Below are positions 53,305 to 61,756 of a stretch of 64,000 nt of DNA, one piece after another. The position numbers and the translations under genes are program-made. Every line of letters starts with the position of its first letter. The first letter of the stretch is position 1. Source of the DNA: Leptospira saintgironsiae (GTDB lineage: Bacteria > Spirochaetota > Leptospiria > Leptospirales > Leptospiraceae); NCBI RefSeq assembly GCF_002811765.1, contig NZ_NPDR01000001.1:682001-746000 (forward strand). The letters run 5' to 3'. Under the pieces are notes generated by a model that worked only from the letters and a program-made list of their open reading frames with translations, made no database searches and was not told the DNA's origin.

Positions 53305-53970
53305 TTGAACCTCCCAATATCGGCGGGGGATTCCTCCCGCCGAAAATTTTTCCCTCTTCTTCTCTGTTTCTTGTTACTTTCTGAATGTTCTTCTATATTA
53401 AGAGATTATGATTTAATTTCTGCGGGGATCGATAGTCGACAGAGACTATATTCCAACGGTGAAACTGATTACTTTGATTCTTTATTAGTAAGTGGAGGGT
53501 ATTATTCCTCGGAAGCTTTTTTTATTGAGACAGATCGGCTACCTCTGCTATTACGAGATCAGAATAATCAGGAATTAATTTTTTATAATAACCCAACGGA
53601 TCTCGAGAAGGATGCTGACTATTTGTTATGGGAGATTTGCGGTTTAGACTTGGATCGCTCGAAACAATATTCTTTTACTTTAAACGGCAATGCCGCTCAG
53701 TTATTAGTATCTTATAATTTTAAATATCCATATACTATACTCGGAAATGGAAAACGGAAATTTTTTCCACGTAAACCTGCTGGACAATATGTTGATCAGG
53801 GTGAGGCAGTCGGAATTATTCCATGTACTAGATATTTAATAGTTGCTCATGAGCAAGGTCAAGTTGAAGGAAAGAATTTCTTAGAAATCAAAAGTCTGCC
53901 GAATAAAATTTATGTTTTTACTTATTTTTATAAAAAAGGTTTTGTTAAAAATTACAAAAAATTTCTTTAA
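53305..53970 (+). CDS. Putative lipoprotein, TTG start inside a terminator region
   Basis: The frame has no ATG near its N-terminus; the only reasonable start is TTG at 53305 (221 residues), giving a signal region with SSRRKFFPLLLCFLLLSEC and Cys near residue 28. No ribosome site is visible. The terminator of the phasin-like gene lies within the first 15 codons, so translation would need read-through or a separate promoter. The mature part is Tyr/Leu-rich with no known motif. Start uncertain. Confidence 0.55.
   Translation: MNLPISAGDSSRRKFFPLLLCFLLLSECSSILRDYDLISAGIDSRQRLYSNGETDYFDSLLVSGGYYSSEAFFIETDRLPLLLRDQNNQELIFYNNPTDLEKDADYLLWEICGLDLDRSKQYSFTLNGNAAQLLVSYNFKYPYTILGNGKRKFFPRKPAGQYVDQGEAVGIIPCTRYLIVAHEQGQVEGKNFLEIKSLPNKIYVFTYFYKKGFVKNYKKFL
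53321..53351 (+). terminator. Intrinsic terminator after phasin-like paralogue 1
   Basis: CGGCGGG-GGATTCCT-CCCGCCG is a perfect 7-bp GC-rich stem with an 8-nt loop followed by AAAATTTTT. It is 26 bp after the stop codon and overlaps the beginning of the following lipoprotein frame. Confidence 0.86.
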
Positions 53971-54378
53971 TTACCGTCCATCCACCATCTCCGCTAATTT
54001 CTTAGGCGCAAGTTGACAATAACTTTCTTTTAATAGAACCTCTACCTCATCCCAATCCACTGATTCATCGATTACAAGTCCGATGATATCTTCCCACCAG
54101 ACCGGTTTAAAAAATGGATATTGTTTAAATCGAGAAACATCTAACTTTTTAGGAGAAAAACGAAAAGTTAATAAACAAGTAACAGTATCTAGGCCGGAAG
54201 CCTTTGCATAAGCAGGAGGATAACCATTCTGCAACATCAATACATGGGCAAAGTTTTTCTTTTTGATACACCAACGAGTTCCAATCCAAGCCTGTTCTTC
54301 ATAAGCTTCCGGAAGATCCAAACAAATTAACCGAAGTTTGGATAGAATTGTATTTGGGACTGAAATATGATCCGACAT
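53971..54378 (-). CDS. MmcQ/YjbR-family protein
   Basis: I take ATG at 54378 (135 residues); the frame opens 14 codons earlier. The product follows the MmcQ/YjbR pattern: LRLICLDLPEAYEEQAWIGT near the N-terminus, RWCIKKKNFAHVLML in the middle, KQYPFFKPVWWEDIIGLVID and a final helix ending LAEMV. These are small CyaY-like fold proteins of unknown, possibly DNA-binding role. It is convergent with the lipoprotein gene and abuts its stop. Confidence 0.85.
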   Translation of the reverse strand: MSDHISVPNTILSKLRLICLDLPEAYEEQAWIGTRWCIKKKNFAHVLMLQNGYPPAYAKASGLDTVTCLLTFRFSPKKLDVSRFKQYPFFKPVWWEDIIGLVIDESVDWDEVEVLLKESYCQLAPKKLAEMVDGR

Positions 54379-54464
54379 TTTAGTACTTAGGGAAGAAGGA
54401 TTATATATCCTCGAATACAATTTCGCAATCTAAATTTAAAAGCAGGTTGTTCAGAGAGATTATT

Positions 54465-55673
54465 CTAAACTCCAGCCATGTCTTTATAAACTTGAAATAA
54501 TCTTTCTACTCCAAGTTTTGTTTCTTCTTGGGAAGCATTGGAGAAGTTCCAGCGCAAATGATTTCTTTCGGGTTCACCAACGAAAAAAGAAGATCCTGGA
54601 ACCGTAGCGAGTCCTTTTTCTAAACATTTTTTGAAAAGAAGATTCGTATTGATGTCCTGTGGGAATTCCAACCAATAGAATAATCCTCCTTTAGAAATTT
54701 GTAATGGAAGTGAATCTCCGAAATTATTCCTAAAACATTCAAATGTATGCTCCGATTTCTTTTGGTAGGTTTTTCGGATCAATGATAGATGTTCTTCGTA
54801 TTTAGAAGAAGATACAAATCCATAGACTAATTCTTGGTTTAGAGTAGGTGAATGTAAGTCCATGGATTGTTTTTGTATGATTAGATCCTTTAGGACCATT
54901 TTAGGAGCCTTGATCCATCCAACTCTTAATCCAGGCGCAAGTGTTTTGGAGAATGTTCCAATAGAGATCGTATGTCCTGGGCCTATCTCGCATAAGGAAG
55001 GAGGAAGCACTTCTTCGAAGTATAATTCTCTATAAGCAGTATCTTCTAAAATAGGAACTCCATTTTCTAAGAGTAATTTTGAAATAGAATTTCTAATCTC
55101 TAAAGAATAAGAATATGAAGAAGGATTTTGGAAATCGGGAATACAATAAAAGAATTTAGGTTTTTCAGAAGAAGTCGCTAATGTGTATTTTAATTCTTCA
55201 ATATTCGGACCTTCTTCTCCATAATTGATCCCTATGAAAGATGGAGCATAAGATGAGAATACTTGTATGGCTCCCAGATAACTTGGTTTTTCTAAAAGTA
55301 TCGGGGAACCTTCTTCAATAAAATAACGACTAAGTAGATCCAGTGCTTGTTGGGACCCGGAAGTCAAAAGAATTTCGTCCGCAGAAGAACCTGGATAATA
55401 TCTATCTGCAATCCACGCACGTAAGTCGGAATGTCCTTGGGTATCTGCGTATTGGAATAGTTTCGCACCTTTTTTTGAAACGGAAGTTTCGAAAATATTT
55501 TTCAGATTTTGGATAGGGAATAAAGAATCATCAGGAAGTCCTCCCGCGAATGATATCATTCCTGGTGTATCGATTACCTTCAAAATATCCCTGGTAACCG
55601 ATGCAGGAGTTCTTTCGGTCCTTGCTGAAGGTCTGAAAATTTCGGAACTATTTTCTAGAATTAACTTGCCCAT
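54465..55673 (-). CDS. PLP-dependent aminotransferase (class I/II, LysN-like)
   Basis: The 402-residue enzyme has the fold-type I arrangement: MISFAGGLPDDSLFPIQNLK at the N-terminus, LLTSGSQQALDLLSRYFIEE, YCIPDFQNPSSYSYSLEIR and the PLP-lysine motif GTFSKTLAPGLRVGWIKAP. This matches the 2-aminoadipate/aromatic aminotransferase group that also forms the C-terminal part of MocR regulators. The substrate is unknown. It is divergent from the MocR gene, with 59 bp between starts, so the regulator may control it. Confidence 0.93.
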   Translation of the reverse strand: MGKLILENSSEIFRPSARTERTPASVTRDILKVIDTPGMISFAGGLPDDSLFPIQNLKNIFETSVSKKGAKLFQYADTQGHSDLRAWIADRYYPGSSADEILLTSGSQQALDLLSRYFIEEGSPILLEKPSYLGAIQVFSSYAPSFIGINYGEEGPNIEELKYTLATSSEKPKFFYCIPDFQNPSSYSYSLEIRNSISKLLLENGVPILEDTAYRELYFEEVLPPSLCEIGPGHTISIGTFSKTLAPGLRVGWIKAPKMVLKDLIIQKQSMDLHSPTLNQELVYGFVSSSKYEEHLSLIRKTYQKKSEHTFECFRNNFGDSLPLQISKGGLFYWLEFPQDINTNLLFKKCLEKGLATVPGSSFFVGEPERNHLRWNFSNASQEETKLGVERLFQVYKDMAGV

Positions 55674-55732
55674 CTTCTTATTTTATTTATACATTAAGTT
55701 GAGCTTACCATACAGATACAGAAATTGTTTTT

Positions 55733-57157
55733 ATGACCGATACAGATAGGCTTATTACTAAATATTCTAAGATCGCAAATTCTTTGATGGGAAGGATAGA
55801 ATCTGGAGAATTTCCTCCAGGTTCCAAATTACCTTCTCTGCGAAAGATCTGTTTATTTGAGGAATGTAATCTTTCTACTGCAGTGGAGGCTTTTGGTATT
55901 CTACAAGAAAGAGGTTTTATCAGCGGAAGAGAAAGGTCTGGATATTTTGTTCTTCCTAGGCCGGAACTTTATCCTAAATACAAATTAGAAAAACCAGTAA
56001 GAGTTCCAAATCCTTCTGTTCCCGAAGAGGTGAGTTCTTTGATGTCTGAACTTGCAGATCCTGGTTTTATTCCTTTTGGAGCAGCGGTCCCTGATCCTCA
56101 ATTTCTACCTTATTCTTCTTTACAGAAATCATATAAGAAATCCTTAAAAGACTCTCAGGTTTATAAATATTCTGATGCCGCTGGAATTTTAGAACTTAGA
56201 AAAAAGATCGCGATCCGTTCTTCTGGTAAAGAAAGAAGAGTTCGTCCTGAGGAAGTGTTTATCACATTGGGTTGTTCAGAGGCTGCGTTTTTGGCTTTGA
56301 GTCTTTCTGCAAAACCTGGTGATAAGGTAGCGGTAGAAAGTCCTCTTCATTTCGTTTTATACCAAATTCTTTCCGAGTTAAAATTAAAAGCGATTGAGAT
56401 CCCTACGGATCCTTTTACTGGTTTAGATCTTCAATCTTATATTTCCGTAATAAGGAAAGAATCTCCTAAGTTCTTAATTACAATTCCTACTTTTTCAAAT
56501 CCTACCGGAAGTCTTATGCCTTTAGAATCTAAAAAAGAACTTCTGAAAATTTCTTCTAAGTATGGTGTGAAGATTCTTGAGGACGATATTTATGGGGACT
56601 TGCAGCATAACGGAGGCATTCGTCCTTCTTCTTTATTATCTTTAGATATGGAAGGTATTGTAACTCAGGTTTCTTCTCTTTCTAAATCGGTGAATCCAGG
56701 TCTTAGGATTGGTTGGATGATCAGTGATCAGATTAAAGTAGAGAATGCTAGACGTCTTCGTTTAGCTGAGGCAATTTCTTTGCCTGCGATACCTCAACTT
56801 GCATCTTCTTATTTTATAGGATCTCTTGCTCACGAAAGACATTTAAGAGAATTTAGACGAAGGTTAGGAGGTTTGGTACTTTCTTATGCAGATTCTTTTT
56901 TGGAATATTTTCCAAAGGGGACCAAGGTCGCAATTCCGAAAGGAGGTTTTCTTCTCTGGATAGAACTTCCTAAAGGAAAAGATTCTAGAGTTCTTAGATT
57001 CCAAGCTGCAAAGAAGAAGATCAGTCTTGTTCCAGGAAATCTTTTTTCTCTTTCTGGCAAGTATGTGAATAATTTTAGAATTAATGCAGGAGTTTTAATG
57101 GGACCTAAGGTGATCTCTGCTATCCAGACTCTAGGAAAAATTGCAAAAGAAATTTAG
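55733..57157 (+). CDS. MocR-family (GntR HTH plus aminotransferase) regulator
   Basis: The 474-residue protein joins a GntR winged helix (about 5-75, with GEFPPGSKLPSLRKICLFEE and LSTAVEAFGILQERGFISGR) to an aminotransferase-like domain with PTFSNPTGSLMPLESKKELL and the PLP-lysine motif SSLSKSVNPGLRIGWM. MocR proteins sense PLP or amino acids (PdxR, GabR, TauR). The divergent aminotransferase next to it suggests an amino-acid catabolic or biosynthetic circuit, not identified here. Co-directional with DUF2804 and PPK2 genes. Confidence 0.93.
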   Translation: MTDTDRLITKYSKIANSLMGRIESGEFPPGSKLPSLRKICLFEECNLSTAVEAFGILQERGFISGRERSGYFVLPRPELYPKYKLEKPVRVPNPSVPEEVSSLMSELADPGFIPFGAAVPDPQFLPYSSLQKSYKKSLKDSQVYKYSDAAGILELRKKIAIRSSGKERRVRPEEVFITLGCSEAAFLALSLSAKPGDKVAVESPLHFVLYQILSELKLKAIEIPTDPFTGLDLQSYISVIRKESPKFLITIPTFSNPTGSLMPLESKKELLKISSKYGVKILEDDIYGDLQHNGGIRPSSLLSLDMEGIVTQVSSLSKSVNPGLRIGWMISDQIKVENARRLRLAEAISLPAIPQLASSYFIGSLAHERHLREFRRRLGGLVLSYADSFLEYFPKGTKVAIPKGGFLLWIELPKGKDSRVLRFQAAKKKISLVPGNLFSLSGKYVNNFRINAGVLMGPKVISAIQTLGKIAKEI

Positions 57158-57199
57158 ATTGTGGGTCCGTACAGGCTCGAGTTATTGTCCATTGAGAGC

Positions 57200-58219
57200 A
57201 TGAACTTAGAAACAGAAATCCAACAACCTACTATTTTATGTGACCCTTCCGGCAGAGTGAATCGGAATGCGATTGGCTGGTCCAAAACTCCCTTACATAG
57301 ATGTAATGTACAAGGCCACTGGCTTCGTAAGAAAAAATGGAATTACTGGTGTTTTTACGATCAAAACTTTTTAGCTTCTTTCACTGTTTCCGATATTGAT
57401 TACGCAGGTGTGATCTTTTGTTATTGGTTGGATCGAAGGACCGGCGAATTCCAAGAGGCCACAGTTATCACTCCTTTTGGTAAGGGAACTTTGCTTGGGC
57501 AAACAGTTTCCAGCAACGCTCGTTACGAAGGTAAAGAAGGATTTTTAGATTTCCATATCGACGAAGATGGAAATTACAAGATCAAAGTGGATTTTTTAAG
57601 GGGAACTAAAAAAGCTATCCAGGCAGATATCACATTAGATATTCCTAATCAATGGGAAAGTTTAAATGTTGTAGTTCCTTGGAATCGAAATCGTTTTCAA
57701 TTCACTCACAAATTATTCGCATTAGGAGCAAAGGGAAAAGTTACAACTGCTTCTAAATCATATGAATTCAATCCTAGGGATTCATTTGGGGTCCTGGATT
57801 ACGGAAGAGGCGTTTGGCCTTATTTCAGTAAATGGAATTGGGCATCTATGTCTTATCGCCCTGGCGGAAATGAAGTTTATGGAATGAACTTAGGTGGTGG
57901 CTGGACAGACGGAACAGGAACCACTGAAAATGCACTTCTCATCAATGGTAGAATTTATAAAATTCCTTCTGTCATCGCTTTTGAATTCGATAAAAAAGAT
58001 CCAAAAAAACCTTGGATGATCTATTCCAAGGAAAGTAAGGCAGTGGAGCTTGTATTTACTCCTGATTTTCACAGAAAAGCTTATTCTAATATGGGTTTGA
58101 TTGCTTCTAAAGTGAATCAAATGATTGGAAGTTTTGATGGTGTTTTCCGGGTAGGCAAAAGTGAATTTAGGATTGAAAGCGGACAAGGTTGGGCAGAAGA
58201 TCATATCGCTCGCTGGTAG
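57200..58219 (+). CDS. DUF2804-family protein
   Basis: I take ATG at 57200 (339 residues) preceded by GAGAG; a GTG-started frame adds 13 codons from 57161. The product has the DUF2804 pattern: QQPTILCDPSGRVNRNAIGW, KKKWNYWCFYDQNFLASFTV, FGVLDYGRGVWPYFSKWNWA and GMNLGGGWTDGTGTTENALL. The fold is probably a beta-rich lipid-handling type; function is not known. It follows the MocR gene closely and is followed after 6 bp by the PPK2 gene. Confidence 0.88.
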   Translation: MNLETEIQQPTILCDPSGRVNRNAIGWSKTPLHRCNVQGHWLRKKKWNYWCFYDQNFLASFTVSDIDYAGVIFCYWLDRRTGEFQEATVITPFGKGTLLGQTVSSNARYEGKEGFLDFHIDEDGNYKIKVDFLRGTKKAIQADITLDIPNQWESLNVVVPWNRNRFQFTHKLFALGAKGKVTTASKSYEFNPRDSFGVLDYGRGVWPYFSKWNWASMSYRPGGNEVYGMNLGGGWTDGTGTTENALLINGRIYKIPSVIAFEFDKKDPKKPWMIYSKESKAVELVFTPDFHRKAYSNMGLIASKVNQMIGSFDGVFRVGKSEFRIESGQGWAEDHIARW

Positions 58220-58225
58220 GCTAGA

Positions 58226-58984
58226 ATGATTAAACTTTCCGAATATTCCACAGAACCGGACAAGGATCTTTCCAAAGAAGAAGCGGAAGAACTTCGTCTG
58301 AAAGAATTAGAAAGGATAGAAGAGTTACAGATCCGTCTTTTTGCGGGTAAAAAGAAATCATTACTCATCGTGCTTCAGGGAGTGGATGCTTCCGGAAAAG
58401 ACGGAACGGTTAAAAAACTTTTTTCCGCATTAAACCCATTGGGTTGCACATGCAAGGCTTGGAAGGCTCCTACGCAAGAAGAATTGAGCCATGACTTTTT
58501 ATGGAGAATTCATAAAGAACTTCCCGGGAAGGGTTGGATCCAGATTTTCAATCGTTCTCATTATGAGGATATTCTGGTTCCTTTCGTTTATGAAAGTTTA
58601 TCTAAGGATAGACTTAAAGATAGGTTAGAGTTTATCGATTCTTTTGAAGAGTTTGTATCCGAAGAAAACCATACTCATATCTTAAAATTTTTCTTACATA
58701 TTTCCCAAGAGGAACAGATTAAAAGGATAGAAGAGAGATTATCCAATCCTGAAAAGAATTGGAAGTTCGATCCAAGCGATCTAGAGGCTCATAAAAATTT
58801 CAAAAAGTACCAAAACGCGTATGAGTGGATATTCTCCCATTCTAAGGAGAGTTTTCCTTGGGTGATCGTTCCTTCTGACAAAAAATGGTATAGAGATTAT
58901 CTGATCGCCAAGTCAGTTCGTAAAGAATTGGAAGATATGGATCTCAAATATCCCAAGCTGGAAGTCCAACCAGCCCAGATCTGA
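58226..58984 (+). CDS. ppk2: Polyphosphate kinase 2
   Basis: PPK2 enzymes transfer phosphate between polyphosphate and nucleotides. The 252-residue single-domain product has the Walker A motif QGVDASGKDGTVKKLFSAL, the lid-type PTQEELSHDFLWRIHKELPG, Walker B NRSHYEDILVPFVYE, and VIVPSDKKWYRDYLIAKSV near the C-terminus. Length fits short-form PPK2 (class I or III); the preferred nucleotide cannot be told. Likely co-transcribed with DUF2804. Confidence 0.95.
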   Translation: MIKLSEYSTEPDKDLSKEEAEELRLKELERIEELQIRLFAGKKKSLLIVLQGVDASGKDGTVKKLFSALNPLGCTCKAWKAPTQEELSHDFLWRIHKELPGKGWIQIFNRSHYEDILVPFVYESLSKDRLKDRLEFIDSFEEFVSEENHTHILKFFLHISQEEQIKRIEERLSNPEKNWKFDPSDLEAHKNFKKYQNAYEWIFSHSKESFPWVIVPSDKKWYRDYLIAKSVRKELEDMDLKYPKLEVQPAQI

Positions 58985-59030
58985 CCTAATTTTCTTTTTC
59001 AATTTTTTCTAAAATTTTGTAATTTAGGGG

Positions 59031-59076
59031 TTGACCTCTATGGTGCGGTGCAATATGAATGGATTGTGCGCTGCAC
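59031..59076 (+). promoter_or_regulatory. Promoter with two GTGC/GCAC palindromes before the second phasin-like gene
   Basis: TTGACC (59031-59036), 17-bp spacer, TATGAA (59054-59059). GTGCGGTGCAA (59043-59053, one mismatch) lies in the spacer and GTGCGCTGCAC (59066-59076) at the predicted start. The TGGATTGTGCGC block is identical to that of the first paralogue. Confidence 0.75.
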
Positions 59077-59104
59077 TAAAGGTGTGGCGGAAAAGGAGAG
59101 AAAA

Positions 59105-59476
59105 ATGGAAAAACAACTGTTGGACATTCTTAATGCTGGAATCGGACTTTTGAAATCTGGACAAGAAGGATTAGACAAAGCGAAAGTGGATTTAGAAAAA
59201 ACCTACGGAGAATTAGTAGCTAAAGGTGCTGCAGACAATTCTGAAGGTTCTGTAAAAATTCGCGAGTCTGTGGATAAACTTTTGAACGAAATCAAAGAAG
59301 TTTCCACCGTTGCTGGCAAAAACTACGAAGAAACTCGTGGTAAGATCGTTGAGAAGTACAATCAAATCTCCGAAGAGATCAAAAAACGCGTTCCAGAAGG
59401 CCAATTAGACGCTGTTAAAGCAAAATTGACCGAAGTAGCTGAAACAATCAAAGCTACTGCAAAAGGAAAAGCTTAA
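59105..59476 (+). CDS. Phasin-like helical protein (paralogue 2)
   Basis: The ATG at 59105 (123 residues) follows AAAAGGAGAG. A GTG-started frame reaches 59048 but that part is the promoter leader. The product is a near copy in design of the protein at 52914: [58 protein letters not shown], then a basic Ala/Lys end. All helical, no cysteine. The two paralogues probably work together or replace each other. Phasin naming by resemblance only. Confidence 0.82.
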   Translation: MEKQLLDILNAGIGLLKSGQEGLDKAKVDLEKTYGELVAKGAADNSEGSVKIRESVDKLLNEIKEVSTVAGKNYEETRGKIVEKYNQISEEIKKRVPEGQLDAVKAKLTEVAETIKATAKGKA

Positions 59477-59485
59477 TTTCCGACG

Positions 59486-59517
59486 AGCGGGCGCAGGGAA
59501 ACCTCGCCTGCTAATTT
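59486..59517 (+). terminator. Terminator after phasin-like paralogue 2
   Basis: AGCGGGCG-(11 nt)-CGCCTGCT is an 8-bp stem with one G-T pair followed by AATTT. It begins 9 bp after the stop codon. Confidence 0.62.
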
Positions 59518-59578
59518 CTTCCTTCCTCTCAGTCTCCACTGCTTGACATTTTCTTCTTTCGGGTGTCTTTGCTTAGGG

Positions 59579-60397
59579 ATGTTCTCCCGTCCAAAATCAG
59601 CCTCACCTTTTTCCCCAATTTTATCTGTTCTACTTCTATTCATTGTATCTTCGCAGGTTTGGACCCAAACTACGGAACCTTCTCCTGATAAAACTATAGA
59701 GCAGAAACCCAGTCCTATGAATGGACTTCCTCCTGAAAAAACTCCAACAGGACCAAGCCAGTCAGAACTTAGAGAAAAGTTCAAGAACCAGATAGGTGGT
59801 TTTGGATTTGGAAGTTCCGAAAAGTATTATTCTTTGCAGGTTGCCAGGATGTTGGATTCCCAATGGGCAATCGGGATCAATGGTTATACTAATAATTATG
59901 TGAATCGTTTTGATAATGATACGGCTTATTCTTATTTTCTTCCCCCTCATGATTTTTACGGAAGGTTAAGAAACCACCAAGAGAAGTATTGGGGAGGAGC
60001 GCTCTTTGTCCAAAGGTTCATTGCCGATTCTCCTTTTTTTGTTTCTCTTTGGTTAGGAAGGGAACATTACCAAAAAAACCAAACTGCTCTCTATTGGGAA
60101 TCTGCAGGTAATACATATCGTTTTGAAAAAGATTCTTATAGTTCCGGTCCAAGGAATTATGCGGGCTTCGGTGTTGGATTCAGATTCCAAACTACATCCG
60201 GTTTCTTTTTAGGATGGGAAGGTGTATGGAGTTGGTATGCTCCTTATCATAATTCATTCTCCACTTCCGATCTTTATTATTCAGATAGAACTGCAAGTAT
60301 TGGAGATCTATTATATAGAAAGTATGCTTATCAGAATTCAGAAAGATTGCCGGGTTCTAGCTTTGGCCTAAATCTTTTTGTAGGCTGGGCCTTCTAA
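59579..60397 (+). CDS. Exported beta-rich protein of unknown function
   Basis: I take ATG at 59579 (272 residues) because it puts a signal peptide at the N-terminus (SPFSPILSVLLLFIVSSQVW, cleavage near WTQ). A TTG-started frame begins at 59543. The mature part has a Pro/Ser/Thr linker, then aromatic-rich beta-type sequence (SEKYYSLQVARMLDSQWAIG, NYAGFGVGFRFQTTSGFFLG) ending LNLFVGWAF, an end typical of outer-membrane beta barrels. Location in the outer membrane is inference. It overlaps the GDPD start by one base. Confidence 0.68.
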   Translation: MFSRPKSASPFSPILSVLLLFIVSSQVWTQTTEPSPDKTIEQKPSPMNGLPPEKTPTGPSQSELREKFKNQIGGFGFGSSEKYYSLQVARMLDSQWAIGINGYTNNYVNRFDNDTAYSYFLPPHDFYGRLRNHQEKYWGGALFVQRFIADSPFFVSLWLGREHYQKNQTALYWESAGNTYRFEKDSYSSGPRNYAGFGVGFRFQTTSGFFLGWEGVWSWYAPYHNSFSTSDLYYSDRTASIGDLLYRKYAYQNSERLPGSSFGLNLFVGWAF

Positions 60398-61164
60398 TGA
60401 ATTCGGATCCATTCCTTCTCCCTAAACCTTGGGTAATCGCTCATAGAGGAGATAGCGGAGAATATCCTGAAAACACAATGAGTTCTTTTCGAAACGCCTG
60501 GGAACTCAAGGCAGATTGGATCGAGCTAGACATCATTCATTCTTCCGACGGAAAGATTGTAGTCATCCATGATGATACATTGGATAGGACTACGGATCAA
60601 AAAGGAGAAGTGAAACTTCTTCCATTTAATATGATCCGTAAGGCGGATGCTGGATCTTGGAAGCACCAAAGGTTTAAAGGGGAGAAGGTACCGGATCTTT
60701 GGGAAGTCTGGGACTATTTAAAGTCCAAAAATATTGGACTAAATGTGGAGATCAAATCTGGCGCTTACGAAGAGATCCCGATTGAAACTCCTATCGAACA
60801 AGAACTGATTGATTATACAAAAAAGAATTCTCTCTTTTATAAAACCTTATTCTCTTCTTTCTGTTGGGATTCTTTAGCGCGTATTAGAGAATTATCCGTA
60901 GAGGCAAAACTTGGCATCTTGATCGGAGAAGAAACTTCTTCTTGGATGGAAGCATTGGAACTTGGTTTTAGATTGAATGCATTTAGTTTAAATCTTTCCG
61001 CAAAGGGATTGGACAAGGAAACAGTTTCCAAGATCCAAAAAGAAGGTTTTAAAGTTTTAGTTTATACTTTGAATACGGAAGAAGAATTGAAGTTCGGTAT
61101 TGATCTAGGAGTAGATGGGATCTTTACGAATTATCCTAAAAGAATGAGATCCTTGCTTACTTGA
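60397..61164 (+). CDS. Glycerophosphodiester phosphodiesterase
   Basis: The 255-residue GDPD-family enzyme hydrolyses glycerophosphodiesters to sn-glycerol-3-phosphate and an alcohol. Catalytic and metal residues are visible in VIAHRGDSGEYPENTMSSFR, WIELDIIHSSDGKIVVIHDD and TLDRTTDQKG, with LNVEIKSG in the middle and VYTLNTEEELKFGIDLGVDG near the end. No signal peptide, so it is probably cytoplasmic (UgpQ-like). It overlaps the convergent lipoprotein gene by 8 bp. Confidence 0.95.
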   Translation: MNSDPFLLPKPWVIAHRGDSGEYPENTMSSFRNAWELKADWIELDIIHSSDGKIVVIHDDTLDRTTDQKGEVKLLPFNMIRKADAGSWKHQRFKGEKVPDLWEVWDYLKSKNIGLNVEIKSGAYEEIPIETPIEQELIDYTKKNSLFYKTLFSSFCWDSLARIRELSVEAKLGILIGEETSSWMEALELGFRLNAFSLNLSAKGLDKETVSKIQKEGFKVLVYTLNTEEELKFGIDLGVDGIFTNYPKRMRSLLT

Positions 61165-61756
61165 TCTCTATTCTTGCAAATTGGTCCAGTTCTACCTGCC
61201 AATGATCTATCATATTTTTTAAAACTGTTACTACCTTTTCAGAAGGAACATCATAATGATCAGAGGAGAATGCGTCAGTTTCTTTGAATCCGACTACGTT
61301 CTTTAGATCTTCTCCTTCTGCTCTGAATCTATAGATCTCAAATTCTTCTGCGCCTCTTGCTTCTCCATTTTTAATGAAGAAAGGTTTAATGAGACTCATT
61401 CTATATTTTCCAAAACGAAAGTTCTGTAAAGATTGCAGAAATTTATAAGTTCCAAGAGCTAATTCCAATTTCATATGATCTGAATATTTTTCTGAGCCTA
61501 AGAACGTAAGTGCAGAAGTTCCGCCGAATCCTAAATAAACTTCGAATTTAGATCCCTTCTCGTCTTGGACTTTGACTAGATCAATTTCTTTCAGCCTCTC
61601 GCCGAATAACGCGAATGCGGCCATTTTGATCTTTTCTTCTTCGTTTAATTGTGCGTCTGAAAGTATCGTTTTTACTTTTTCTTGAGGCGACTTAGAACAA
61701 GATATTAATTGGGAGAATACCAGAAAGATCATCAATATATGAACAATTGTTTTCAT
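61157..61756 (-). CDS. Putative lipoprotein
   Basis: I take ATG at 61756 (199 residues), which places MKTIVHILMIFLVFSQLISC (lipobox LISC) at the N-terminus; the frame opens 31 codons further upstream without support. No obvious ribosome site. The mature part is charged with a KYRMSLIKPFFIKNGEARGA stretch and no known motif. Function unknown. Confidence 0.68.
   Translation of the reverse strand: MKTIVHILMIFLVFSQLISCSKSPQEKVKTILSDAQLNEEEKIKMAAFALFGERLKEIDLVKVQDEKGSKFEVYLGFGGTSALTFLGSEKYSDHMKLELALGTYKFLQSLQNFRFGKYRMSLIKPFFIKNGEARGAEEFEIYRFRAEGEDLKNVVGFKETDAFSSDHYDVPSEKVVTVLKNMIDHWQVELDQFARIEIK

Noticed and set aside
57890..58204. 104-codon minus-strand frame inside DUF2804
   Set aside because: Shadow of a conserved coding region; no ribosome site or family pattern.
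59473..59784. Minus-strand 103-codon frame over the start of the exported protein gene
   Set aside because: It is antisense to a frame with a clear signal peptide and contains the paralogue 2 terminator.
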